A DNA stretch of 64,000 bases, from the NCBI GenBank assembly GCA_933822405.4, contig CAKOGP040002203.1:123945-187944 (forward strand), written 5' to 3'. Each line of letters starts with the position of its first letter. Position 1 is the stretch's first letter. A program made the position numbers and the translations under genes. The notes under the pieces are model-generated. The model had not been told where the DNA came from, ran no database searches, and saw only the letters and a program-made list of their open reading frames with translations. Origin of the DNA: Cylindrotheca closterium (lineage: Eukaryota > Bacillariophyta > Bacillariophyceae > Bacillariales > Bacillariaceae). Below are positions 22,669 to 33,464 of the stretch, in pieces.

Positions 22669-23918
22669 CATAATCATAATCATAATAATGGCAACAACTC
22701 GGAGGTAGCAGTGGCAACAACGGTCGAGAAATCATCATCCAATAAAAAGATGATTGGAATCGGATTTATTCTCATCGTGGTGTTGGTGGCTGCCATTGTG
22801 GCGGGTGTCTTGCTGACGGCAACCGCTGACAAGGAGGAACCAAAGAATGCTCTATCAGCAACAGCAACCACAACAAAACCAGTGCCGACCACGGCATCAC
22901 CCACAGTTGCTCCGTCTTTTGCTCCTTCTGAAAATAGAGTGGCATCCATTGAACGGGCACTTATTGCCAATGTTGCTGGCCTATCGCCACAATCATGGCA
23001 CAAGGATGCCATGGAATGGATATCGCAAGTCGACGTTTGGGTGCCACCTACACGTACTACTACTAGTACTACTACTACTACAAGCGAGCGAATGTGGATG
23101 GAACGATACAGTCTTGCTGTCTTACATTATGATACTTTTGGTGATGATTGGTTGCAAGATTCCAAATGGTTGTCCTCCTTGACAGTATGCGACTGGTGGG
23201 GAGTATCCTGTGATGCGAATCGACAATATGTGATTCGACTGGATTTGGACAATAACAATTTGAGAGGAAGCTTGCCGCCGGAAGTTGGGTCGTTTACAGA
23301 ACTCGTTGCCTTGGACCTTGACCTGAATGTTTTGGAAAGCTCAATACCAACCCAAGTTGGAAAATTGTCGACGTTGAAGCAACTGATCGTAAGGAGTAAT
23401 GTAATGACAGGAACATTGCCAACCGAATTGGGCGAAATGACATCGTTACAGTCGTTGTGGCTCAGTAAGTATAGAGAGAATGTTTGAATGGTCAAACGAA
23501 CAGCATATAATAATGCACGGCCGGCCGTCTCTAACAGTCCTTTTTTCACTCGTTTTTTTTTCAAATCACAAGACTTTAACGAACAAATCCGAGGCCCGTT
23601 GCCGTCAGAACTTGGGAAACTTACCGCACTCGAAGACTTTCGGATTGGTTTCACTCAGGTGACTGGTACCATACCAGTGGAATTGGGTGCCATGACAAAG
23701 TTGGAGTCGTTTGGAGTTCGTAAGTCCTTTCCTTTTTTGAGAGATCAAGCCATATGCTGCAGTATTACACTTGGATCGTCGTCTAATCTTTGTTCCCCCG
23801 TTTTTGTTGTCGCATACTACTATTAGGAGGCACTGGTCTTACGGGTTGCATTCCCTACTTGCCACTAGCCGTCATAGATCTCAGTGAATCGGACAGTTTG
23901 GTGGCGGAATGGTGTTAG
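21856..23918 (+). CDS. Single-pass transmembrane LRR protein, paralogue of its divergent neighbour
   Basis: Exons are 21856-23464, 23573-23719 and 23827-23918 (615 residues), with phase-1 GT-AG introns as in the neighbour. Residues 1-290 are polar with Ser, Pro and acidic runs and a poly-Asn tract from a CAA/AAC repeat near 22629-22673. The membrane segment (GIGFILIVVLVAAIVAGVLL) is near residue 300. A short Pro/Thr stalk, the cap WMERYSLAVLHYDTFGDDW ... CDWWGVSCDANRQ and LRRs (LDNNNLRGSLPPEVGSFTEL) follow. The last exon gives LTGCIPYLPLAVIDLS; the neighbour's final exon also carries LTGCIP. Unlike the neighbour it has no Cys-containing domain between membrane segment and stalk. A sensing or adhesion role at the cell surface is inferred from architecture. 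Confidence 0.8.
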
Positions 23919-24115
23919 ATAGTGCCATAGATCACCCATCACTACCAACGAATCGCATTGTATATTAAATGTAATAGCGGCCTCATTTTGATTTTCAATT
24001 TTTAAAAAACTGTATCACTCTCTAATATATTATTATGCACCATAAAATCCACAAACATCACTTTCCAATATCACCGTACCGTACATTTTCGTATGATACC
24101 AGTACCAATCAATTT

Positions 24116-26108
24116 CTAAACTGCCTTTTTTCGGTTGTGCTTCATATGCGCTTGCACCAAAGTGTTGGCCGCCAAGGCCGACATGAGCGATAATTCCCCC
24201 GCCATGGTGGCAGCCGCCACCACGAGTGCTAGTCGTTGGGCATTCTTGCCCGGTGCCTCTCGGGATCCACCCTTGCAACCGATCATTTCCAAACAGGCTG
24301 CTTGCGCTGGAAGGGTCGTTCCGCCACCAACGGTTCCGACTTCAATGCTGGGCATGGTACACGAAATCCACAAATCACCAGTTTCTTCAACTTGTTCCAT
24401 TAGAGTAATACAATTGGCCGATTCCACGTTCTGGGCAGGGTCTTGTCCGGTAGCCAGGAAAATGGCAGTCACAATATTACTGGCATGAGCATTGAATCCT
24501 CCCATGGCACCCGCCATGGCAGAACCAATCAAGTTCTTGTTTTGGTTCGTCGAGACCAAGGCTGGAACAGTAGTCTTCAAAGTCTTCGTGACGACATCCT
24601 TGGGAATGACTGCTTCGACCACTACACTCTTACCACGACCGTGCAACCAATTGGTTGCAGCTGCCTTTTTGTCCGTGCACATGTTGCCCGACAAGGCCAC
24701 CAATTCCAAATTGGGAAAGATGTCTTGGAGGGTTTCAATCACCTTGAGAGAACCCTTACTGACCATGTTCATCCCCATGGCATCACCCGAGAAGCAAACC
24801 AATCTCAAATAAACATTCTTTCCAGCCACAGTGGCATGGCACTCCAATAGTTTGCCAAACGAGGTGGTCGATTCAAAGGCTTGCTTGAGAGTCTCCAAAT
24901 TGGCAGGTTCTTGGCACCACAATTTGAGTTGGGCCGCTTCCATTGCCGTGGCCATGCGAACACAGGGGGCTCGGGTAATCCCATCCTTGACAATCATAGC
25001 TTGAGCACCAAGTGTACCCTGCGAAATGGCCTTGGCGCCACGTTGCGTCGAGGCGACGAGACAACCCTCCGTCGTGGCCATGGGAAAGTAAACAGATTCG
25101 CCATTCAAAGTGAGCGGACCGACCATACCGACGGGCAATGGGACATATCCCACCACCATTTCACAGTTGGTTCCATGGACTTTGGAATAATCGAGGGAAG
25201 GACCTTCGGGCAAGTTTTCCAGAAAGGTATCAGATGATGAATGGACCGATTGGAGTTTGAGTTGGGCAATCAATCGTCGAACCGTGACCGCCCGGAAAGG
25301 GTCCAGTCTCTTTTCCAATTCGTGATCCTTGACTTGTTGCTTCATGACAAGTTGAGCAATTTCGTCATTCGACATTCCCGTAATGTCGGTATCTTTTGAA
25401 ATGGCAGAAGTCTTTGATGCTGGCGACTTCAAAGATGTTGGATCACTACATACAGGTGCACAGGCAGCTGGTTCATGGACCACTTTGGGCTTGTGCGGTG
25501 AAACAGATTTGCTGTAGAATTCAGAATGGTGTGATGGGTGCAAGGATGAATCGGTTTAGATCAGAGACCAGACATCCGCAAACAAAATGAAAGCTGCGCG
25601 AGTTTTTGACTTACACTTTCTTTGGTACGGCAACATCTGTAGTCTTGTTGTTGTTGTTGTTGTTTTCCTTCTTATCAGAATCAGAATCAGCAGCATCCGA
25701 ATGAGGATTCATCAGCAGATCCTGATGTATGAAAAAGACCCCAAAGAAACCAAAAAAGTAGCACAAAAAGAGAGACCAACCCACTAGGAATTGCGTCATG
25801 CGATCACCATTGTTGATGTAGGTGGACGCATCCCATAGAAAGACGGCCACGCTGGAAACAAACATACAGAATACACCCACGTTGATGTATTTGAACAAGT
25901 ACCATTTCGGCTGTTGTTTCAGAGCATCCTTTTGACTGGCAGCGACCGCGGCGGTGCTCATTCCCAGCATGCTGCTCGGCAAATTTTCATTCCCGCCAGC
26001 CGCCGGGCCTAACAAGACAATGCATAAGGTGACAGTTGCGCCCACAACCGCGGTGTACAGCTGCGTCGACGACAGCTCGTCGATGTAATTGGTGATCACA
26101 GATGCCAT
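24116..26108 (-). CDS. HMGR: 3-hydroxy-3-methylglutaryl-CoA reductase
   Basis: Two exons, 26108-25615 and 25511-24116, give 629 residues. The 103-bp intron (GTAAGT...CTACAG) is phase 2. Exon 1 encodes the membrane part with three hydrophobic segments (TAVVGATVTLCIVLLG, INVGVFCMFVSSVAVFLW, FLVGWSLFLCYFFGFFG) and a poly-Asn linker. Exon 2 holds the catalytic domain. Expected residues are present: Glu313 (TTEGC), Lys446 (CTDKK), Asp522 (GQDPAQN), the DAMGMN loop from Asp408, GTVGGGT, and the C-terminal His620 (QAHMKHN). The enzyme reduces HMG-CoA to mevalonate with NADPH, the committed step of the mevalonate pathway, at the ER membrane. It is class I by its membrane anchor. It converges with the LRR gene upstream, with 197 bp between stops. 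Confidence 0.97.
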
Positions 26109-26828
26109 TGTAAGACTGAATAGAGCACTGACACGAGTCCGATGATGAGGCGCGAGTCTGAGTCGGCACTGAAATCTGAATCTTGTTTCGATGGTTTGTT
26201 TTCCAATGTCTTAAAATTATTTGGTAACCAAAAAACTACCAAATTTTAAGAATCAACTTGTGTGCTTTTTATGTGTGAAAGCAGTTAATAAAAGTGTGCC
26301 TTGAATGTGTACGTGTGTGTGATTGAGTAATTGTTACGGTGAAAACTATATGGTTCACCAATCAATTCAATACTACAATAACAACAATGCTAATGTTTTC
26401 GTCTTCCAATCGTCAAAATTGCAAACGAAAAAGAATGATGTAAGATGATGTGTCTTCGGTTTCTTCTCGTGGCGTGGCGGGCAGGCAAATGATATCGTCG
26501 CTGTAAACGATACGTTGATTGTGTACCGGACCAAACGATTCCGTTCCGTGTTGGCTGGCGATGCCAAGATTCGAAGTAACACACATGTAAGCAACTCCAA
26601 AATCGAGCCGGATGGCAAATCTCGCGCCAATGTTGAACCGTGAGAGGTGAACATGTCCCATAGAGTGATGATGTTCAAGGTAGGTGCGGGTACCCCGTAG
26701 GTACCGGTACAGTAAAGGTATAAAATATATGGAATACCGGCTGCGAGTGATTTCACAACATCGTTTTACACTTTTGCACAATAGGGCCATTTTGGCCCGA
26801 TTGTCCGTTGATTGAAGAAGAATGAAAT
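26109..26828. other. Intergenic region with short inverted repeat
   Basis: An imperfect inverted repeat (CTTAAAATTATTTGGTA and TACCAAATTTTAAG) lies at 26210-26250 upstream of HMGR. A TACCGGTA palindrome lies at 26702. Open frames on the minus strand at about 26400-26760 resemble nothing I know. Confidence 0.45.
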
Positions 26829-28320
26829 CTATGCTATTCCTTCTTGAAAACCAATCTTCTCCAATTGGTGGATTTGGTGATCGGAAAATCGTTAACCTTT
26901 GTACCTTCGCCGCTGCAAAAACATCCAGTTGTATAGCTTTGGGTGCTCTGAGGGACATCCTGGAAACCGACCCACCGGCTTCTAAAACTCGACAAGCTCA
27001 TCGTACTGGATCTGCCACTCTACTTTCTCACGAATCGATACCCAAGGAAAGTCAATCCGCTCCAAAAAATAAGTCTGCGATCTGAAAAGCGGCGGGCCAA
27101 TTTCTCCCTGCCCCTTGTGTATCGTTGCTCTTTAGTCCAGGAAAGTAGACCAGGGTAACCAGCGTTGCCAACGAAGAGATGTCCCGGTTGCTTACAAAAT
27201 CCAACAAGCTCAGCGTATCTTTCATACCACAATCTCAAATCACTCCCTGTTGGCAACATTTGGCAGCCTATATTCTCCAACCTTGACTTTTGCTCATCCG
27301 AAAGTTGAAACATATCCATATGCACTTCTCTAGGCTGTTTCGTTGCTGTCTCGTCCAACGGCTCAGTTTAGGGTCGTTTTCATTATGATCAGGCAATCTC
27401 CCTTCATTATCGTCCCGATATTGCATTCCAAGATACCCGAGGCTGGTCATCAGAGAAAGCAAAGTCAATGTGTTTTCCAATCGTTCCATCTCCTCATTGG
27501 GCAATGGTTTGTAGCCTTGCGTTTCCTTGTACTACCTTTTCTCCTTGTGTCTTTATATCCAAACAATTGTAAACGAGTGCATTGTCCTTCTTCTTCACAG
27601 GAACATGACCGTGGTGCTTATTTATGGAACTCGACGACCTCCATGTACTTTTTCATGCCACACCCGTTCCTTCCAATCCAATCCAGCGACCAACAAAAGT
27701 TGACCTACTCTTCCATCCGCATCCTTTCGATTTGTTTGCCTGTCATGTTATGCGGTTTTCGTGACGATCCCGTGATATAATAGCAACATATCTCATCCAA
27801 TTGCGTATCTAGACCTGGATCATCACCTTGGCTGACCTGATCTTGCGTTTCCAAGGAGGAAAGCCAATCTTGTCCAATCATGTGATTTGTTCCATCGTGA
27901 GTATACCTTTCTCACGTTCTTCGTGTTGGTTCTGGGACCACTTGTACTGCCTGGAATGACTCGATTGGCTCGGCTCGCACAGTGTGTGTCCATGTTTCGT
28001 TTGAAACCCTACGAGTTCGTTTGTACCTGTCAAGCCCCACGAAGCATATCGACGGTCTAGAATCCAAGTAAAATTGATTTCATCCAACAATCTCATTTGT
28101 TCGTCAGAGATATAACACGAAAGTTTCCTACTACCCCTTTTCGTGACCGTCGTTGATGATGCATCCATGAATCAAGAGGCCCACCTGTGTCCACCAATAG
28201 ATGTCCATGCTTATTGTTCTGATTTTTAAAGTCGACAAGCTGGATCATTCTGCTGAAACGACGAAACAAACCCTGATTGAGCCGCCAAGAGCACCAGGAT
28301 TGAACCAAATGCCACACCAG
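26829..28320 (-). pseudogene. Helicase-associated (HA) repeat protein, pseudogene
   Basis: Read on the minus strand, a series of broken frames aligns in order with the intact HA gene at 52476-54737. Near 28240-28150 it matches the repeat with VDF-x-NKHGHLLV, near 27680 VNFCWSLDWKERVWHEK, near 27430 DDNEGRLPDHNENDPKLSRW, near 27250 LRLWYERYAELVGF. The final repeat lies near 26990-26830 (VEWQIQYDELVEF, stop, then LEKIGFQ). Several internal stops and frame changes separate the blocks, and the 5' part (signal and first repeats) is missing or unrecognisable. It is a dead copy. I see no repeated host-gene end at its borders. Confidence 0.8.
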
Positions 28321-29199
28321 CAGTAGTTACTTTTATTACGGGCATCACATGATGCTTGTATCAAGACGAGCCAGCAAAAGCGGTCGAATACATGCAGTCA
28401 TGAACTATTGTAAAGCCTCGCGCCTTTTCACAATGAAGCAATTAGATACTGTATATGATGCATAAATATTGTATTCATGAAATATATGGCCGGCATTTAC
28501 AGTATCATCTCATCGCATCGTATATCGTCATGTAATCTCATCGCGTTTATTTATTATTGCGGTTTCGATCAATTTTGATGTTTTTTCATTTCCGGACATG
28601 CGTTGACCATTCGATTCCCGTCTCCCGTCTGGAACTGGTACGGGGCAAAACACGTCACGTGTATTTTCTCTAGCCATCGTCTATGGGTCGTCCGTTACGT
28701 CTGTCTATCGCACGTGAACGGGAGACCCTTCGTGCGACCGACAGATGGGGTGGGTTGACCGCAAGACGATGGCTAGAGAGTGCCTGTAAACTACTGAACA
28801 GTACAGTATTTTTGACCGCGAAAATATATTGAATATGTGTTGAAGTACCGGTAGAGAAGTATACATCAGAAATCCCTCACGGAATATCTCCTCGTAGAAG
28901 AAAGTTTTTCTGAACCGGATTCCGTTAAATAAACTACACCTTCCGCATCCATCATACATGGTCCACGCTATTTCCACATATTGAACGAGCGGCTATATCC
29001 ACAAGAAACCGGCTGGGCCACATTCGAAGAAAATGACCCTCTCTCAGATCTTGTTTGATGCTATTATTATACACACAAACGGATCGTAATTTATAGTTTC
29101 TGTTTTATTGTGCAGGTCTCATTTTGATCACTCGCAATAGACATACAAATTGCAGTAGTGCCCATTTCACAAACATTTTTAAAGAAGAATCAATTCATC
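28321..29199. other. Intergenic region upstream of the DUF285 gene
   Basis: No gene is seen. The region holds the full fold-back repeat at 28668-28778 and a TACCGGTA palindrome at 28846. Confidence 0.5.
28668..28778. repeat. Fold-back (MITE-like) repeat, complete copy
   Basis: This 111-bp unit ends in exact 15-bp inverted repeats, CTCTAGCCATCGTCT (28668-28682) and AGACGATGGCTAGAG (28764-28778). An inner imperfect pair, CTGTCTATCGCACG and CGTGCGACCGACAG, extends the stem. A related, internally deleted copy is at 6793-6868 in the opposite orientation. No target-site duplication is evident. Confidence 0.7.
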
Positions 29200-32100
29200 A
29201 TGGGTGAGGAAGGCGAGAACCAAGAAGCTGGTGCTGATAACAAGCATCGTCCCAGCAGAGAAAGAAAATCTTCTGATACTAACGGCGGAGAACGAAAGAG
29301 ACGATCCAGCAAGCATCGATCATCTTCTCGAGACTCGCATGATGATATCCTGGATAGCTCGGAACGTAAATCTTCGCGATCGAAACCTGAACGAAGACGA
29401 TCCAAAGATGATGACGGCCTTGGTGGTGGTGGTGGTGGCTCCTCAGGAAAACGATCTTCGGACCGTCCTTCTCGACGCAAGTCCAAAGACTCTCACGATG
29501 ATGATGAGCCAGGTGGACGATCATCTGACCGTCCTTCCCGAAGAAAATCAAGAGACTCTCACGACGATGAGCTTGGTGGATCTTCAAGAGGAGCAAAGCC
29601 TTCTCGAAGAAAGTCCAGAGACTCTCACGATGATGAGGAATTAGGTGGAAAACGTTCCTTTCATCGCCCTTCCCGAAAAAAGTCCACAGACGATAAGGAA
29701 TCTGCGTTTACAGAGGATCAAAAGGCCAAGTCAAGAGCTAGAAGGAGCCCCACTCGAGGAACTGTAGCCCCTGGTGCCTTTGTGGAGACCACTGGAGACA
29801 GCCGAGCGGTTCGACGCAAAGACCGAGAATCCACCGACAAGGAAGCCAAAGACCGAGCTCGAAGACAGACTGGAGAAGTCACCAAGCCTGCTTCTTCTAG
29901 AGAAGCTAGAGAACAAAAAACCAAGGACCAGGCCCGACGAGCTCGAGGATCTGCGGATGCTGTACGACCTGGTGCTTCCAGTGAGGTTCGGGGACCCCGG
30001 CAAGCAAAATCTTCAAATGTCCGAGAGTTCACGCTTGAGTCGAACAGTCAAGCTTCCAATGAAGAACATAAAGCTCCAAATGTGGATGGCGAATTCGAGA
30101 TCAAGGCGATTGCTGTGGAAGAGGTTGAAAACGAACAATTGAAGAAGCAGCAAAGTGAAATTGAAAACCTTAAAAGGACCTTGACTACGATTACAACAAA
30201 CCAAAACGAGACACCGGAAGAATCCCCTCCCCCGTCAGAAGAGAAGAAATCTTCTGGGCGCAAAAAGTGCATCTATTTCATCATCGCTTTGGTTCTAATT
30301 GGTGGAGGAGTTGCTGCCTATCTCTTGACTCGTGGTACAGATGTGGTGGAGGAGTCTGCTGCTGAGGCAGAGACCACTCCCACAGTGCCTCCGACAGCAG
30401 CAGCTATCCAGCAGCTAGATCCAACATCTGCTCCTACTGCTCCGCCTACCAAATTTCAGCTCTACGAGGAGCCCTCTTCAGAAGACTGTGCTGCCATTGC
30501 CACTGGCAACAAGCTTGACGACCAAGATTTGATCGAAGCAAGCAGTTTTGTCTTGGAACTCGATGCCACCCTAAAGTCGGATCTATTTGCGGACGATACA
30601 ACCTATTTGCCTGCGTTGAAGGATGCCCTGCAAGCCATTTGGATGCCTGAAGTTGCTGGCTGTACTGTGGCAACTCGCCGAAACCTACGTCGCAAACTTC
30701 AAGTGGCAGACTACGTGGTGGCAAATGGATTGGTCTTGCAGACCATTACTCCGTCGGGGAGTAGCTGTCAAGACAGTGCTGCTGCATTGTGCTCTCGTGT
30801 CGTCGTCACATTGGACTTGTGGCTTCGTGAGGACGTCAAGGGATTCGCGTTGCTGGGTCATTTGGCGGCCGTCCTTGGAGACGAACCGGTCGAACGGCTG
30901 AATTTGCAGACTATTTTTGAGTCCATTTCCATCGTCAATGGATATTCTTCCGGGACTACACAGCAGCCAACAGTAGCGCCAACTGATCTTCCAACTAAAA
31001 ATCTAACACCAGCGCCTACAGTGGCTGCGGGAGTGCCAACAGCTACTCCCTCTTTCAGTCCTTCGTTTGCTCCAGTGGTGGGACCAACTACCGAAGCGCC
31101 TACAAAGAAGCCAACACAAGCCCCTACAACTGCGCCTGTAACTGTTCCTACCATTGCTCTTACAATTGCTCCTACCATTGCACCGACCACACTCGCTCCG
31201 ACGGGAGCTCCAGTCGTAGGACCCACGCCTCCTCCAACAAAATTTCCGACTGGAGCCCCGACACTCGCTCCAACCCCCAAGCCCTCTCAGGCACCAACAG
31301 ATGAGCCGTCTCTGCCGCCTTCCAGTCAACCTTCGGTGGAACCATCTTCATCACCTACCAAGTCCAAGTGCTTTCAAGCCGATTCTGATCTAACGGATGC
31401 AGTCCGCAACTGGTTTGCGTCGTCGTCTGTCAAGGATTTGGTCGTGGCTCGATACGGAGAGATCAGCGACTGGTGTTTTGGTTCCGGAGTGACTAGCATG
31501 CAAGATCTATTCATCCATCGCATTGACTTCAATGAAGATATTTCGAATTGGGACGTGTCTTCCATCACGACCATAGAAGGCATGTTTCACAATGCATCTT
31601 CGTTCAACCAAGACTTGTCATCTTGGGACGTTTCGTCGGTCACAAACATGCATGGAGTGTTCCATTATGCATCATCCTTCAATCAAGACTTGTCATCATG
31701 GGACACGTCCTCTGTAACTACCATGTGGGAAATGTTCAACGAAGCAACATCTTTCAATGGAGACATTTCAACATGGGACGTGTCGTCTGTAACATCAATG
31801 GCCCAGATGTTCCGCCTTGCGTCATCCTTCAATCAAGACATATCATCTTGGGATGTTTCAGCCGTCACCAGTATGTATATGATGTTCCTCGGAGTACCAG
31901 CATTCAATCAAGACCTATCATCATGGGATGTTTCTTCGGTGGAGTCGTTTGAATTCATGTTTCATCAATGCAGATCGTTCAACTCGGACTTATCATCGTG
32001 GACTGTTTCTTCTGCCAAAGGTATGGTTTGGATGTTTCACGATGCAAGAATTTTCAATCAAGACATTGGCTCCTGGGATGTGTCTTCCGTTACAACTATG

Positions 32101-32964
32101 CAGGGCATGTTCGGAAATACAGATGCCTTCAACCAGGATTTGGCATCGTGGCAAGTTTCGGCTGTAACTGACATGAATTACATGTTTGGCAATGCAATTG
32201 CCTTCAATGGAGACATATCATCTTGGGATTTGTCATCTGTCATTGATATGAGAAACATGTTCGACGGGGCATTAAGCTTCAATCAGCCCTTGGCACCTTG
32301 GAGATTTCCACTTGTTACTGACTTGACTGCCGTGTTCCAGAAGGCATCATCCTTCAATCAAGACTTATCATCATGGGATGTGTCGTCTGTGACTTCTATG
32401 TATGGAATGTTCAACGAAGCATCAGCTTTCAATGGAGACATATCAGTATGGGATGTTTCATCTGTAACTCAAATGAGGGAGATGTTCCGGCTCGCATTTG
32501 CCTTCAATCAAGACATATCAGGGTGGGATGTTTCATCTGTGACCAACATGTACATGATGTTCCTTGACGCAATATCTTTCAATCAAGATCTACCATTGTG
32601 GGATGTGTCTTCAGTCAACTCTTTTGAATTCATGTTCAGCGGAGCAGCATCCTTCAATGGAGATGTAACAACATGGGATGTTTCGTCTGCAACATCAACC
32701 CTTTGGATGTTCTTCAATGCAGGTGCTTTCAATCAAGACATCTCAGCGTGGGACGTGTCGTCTGTCCTTTCTATGGAACAAATGTTCCGTTTCGCAGGCT
32801 CCTTCAATCAGGATCTTTGTGCATGGGGCCCGCTCCTTGATGCCAATATTGATTTTGAAAACCAGGACGGGACTATGTTTGGCGGCTCTAGCTGCCCTGA
32901 ACAATCCAATCCAGACCTATCTTCGAATCCAGTAGGTCCCGTCTGCCGGCCTTGTCAGATTTAG
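29200..32964 (+). CDS. Single-pass surface protein with DUF285 (BspA-like) repeats
   Basis: A single exon encodes 1254 residues from ATG 29200; the frame extends upstream without an ATG. Residues 1-300 are rich in Arg, Lys, Ser and Asp with repeated [11 protein letters not shown] units. The membrane segment ([19 protein letters not shown]) is near 357-376. Next comes a Cys-containing domain (about 425-590: [10 protein letters not shown] ... [10 protein letters not shown] ... [11 protein letters not shown]) related to that of the LRR protein at 17787-21271. Then follow a Thr/Pro stalk and about 18 units of 25 residues with consensus [20 protein letters not shown]. These are DUF285 repeats, found in bacterial and eukaryotic surface proteins and forming an LRR-like solenoid. 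The topology suggests binding or adhesion outside the cell with a basic cytoplasmic tail. The partner is unknown. Confidence 0.88.
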   Translation: MGEEGENQEAGADNKHRPSRERKSSDTNGGERKRRSSKHRSSSRDSHDDILDSSERKSSRSKPERRRSKDDDGLGGGGGGSSGKRSSDRPSRRKSKDSHDDDEPGGRSSDRPSRRKSRDSHDDELGGSSRGAKPSRRKSRDSHDDEELGGKRSFHRPSRKKSTDDKESAFTEDQKAKSRARRSPTRGTVAPGAFVETTGDSRAVRRKDRESTDKEAKDRARRQTGEVTKPASSREAREQKTKDQARRARGSADAVRPGASSEVRGPRQAKSSNVREFTLESNSQASNEEHKAPNVDGEFEIKAIAVEEVENEQLKKQQSEIENLKRTLTTITTNQNETPEESPPPSEEKKSSGRKKCIYFIIALVLIGGGVAAYLLTRGTDVVEESAAEAETTPTVPPTAAAIQQLDPTSAPTAPPTKFQLYEEPSSEDCAAIATGNKLDDQDLIEASSFVLELDATLKSDLFADDTTYLPALKDALQAIWMPEVAGCTVATRRNLRRKLQVADYVVANGLVLQTITPSGSSCQDSAAALCSRVVVTLDLWLREDVKGFALLGHLAAVLGDEPVERLNLQTIFESISIVNGYSSGTTQQPTVAPTDLPTKNLTPAPTVAAGVPTATPSFSPSFAPVVGPTTEAPTKKPTQAPTTAPVTVPTIALTIAPTIAPTTLAPTGAPVVGPTPPPTKFPTGAPTLAPTPKPSQAPTDEPSLPPSSQPSVEPSSSPTKSKCFQADSDLTDAVRNWFASSSVKDLVVARYGEISDWCFGSGVTSMQDLFIHRIDFNEDISNWDVSSITTIEGMFHNASSFNQDLSSWDVSSVTNMHGVFHYASSFNQDLSSWDTSSVTTMWEMFNEATSFNGDISTWDVSSVTSMAQMFRLASSFNQDISSWDVSAVTSMYMMFLGVPAFNQDLSSWDVSSVESFEFMFHQCRSFNSDLSSWTVSSAKGMVWMFHDARIFNQDIGSWDVSSVTTMQGMFGNTDAFNQDLASWQVSAVTDMNYMFGNAIAFNGDISSWDLSSVIDMRNMFDGALSFNQPLAPWRFPLVTDLTAVFQKASSFNQDLSSWDVSSVTSMYGMFNEASAFNGDISVWDVSSVTQMREMFRLAFAFNQDISGWDVSSVTNMYMMFLDAISFNQDLPLWDVSSVNSFEFMFSGAASFNGDVTTWDVSSATSTLWMFFNAGAFNQDISAWDVSSVLSMEQMFRFAGSFNQDLCAWGPLLDANIDFENQDGTMFGGSSCPEQSNPDLSSNPVGPVCRPCQI

Positions 32965-33464
32965 GGTTTTTTCGACGCAGGTAAAGCTGTTGCAAACCTG
33001 AAAGTATACACATTTTGAAAATATATATAAACACAATACTCTAATCCACAGTATTACTCGGTACATTACAAAGATTGATTTCTTTACTATTGAATTGATG
33101 TCGCTAGTGATACCTCCTACATTATTGAGATGTCACTGTATTCGGCTCAAATCAGTGTCTTATTTTGTCAATCCGCCATCTAAACCGCACCCGAAACACC
33201 AAAAACATGTTCACCTTCGTGATTTTCATCAGACGGAAAACAAGCGACTGATCTTTTTTTCGCCCAATCACGGATTTGGATATACACAATACTATACAAC
33301 TATGCCTGATACAATATTTTATAAAACCTACTGTTCTTAATATTCTACTACAAGTAATGGTTTGCTCGAAGACTTCTCTCATTGCAGCACAGTTTGCAAA
33401 TCGCCAGATCGAAAGAGAGTAGTTCGTTGTCTTCAATCACCGTTTTCAATTATTGTTATCCAAT
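32965..33464. other. Intergenic region between convergent genes
   Basis: I see no gene or notable repeat. Confidence 0.5.

Noticed and set aside
24135..25237. Several open frames antisense to HMG-CoA reductase
   Set aside because: They mirror the codon pattern of a clear coding exon and carry no recognisable domain.
26400..26760. Minus-strand frame as a cyclase-like or other enzyme fragment
   Set aside because: A few residues suggested a nucleotide-cyclase pattern but the key motifs are absent.
29158..29199. Upstream start for the DUF285 protein
   Set aside because: It would use GTG; the ATG at 29200 is the first plausible eukaryotic start.
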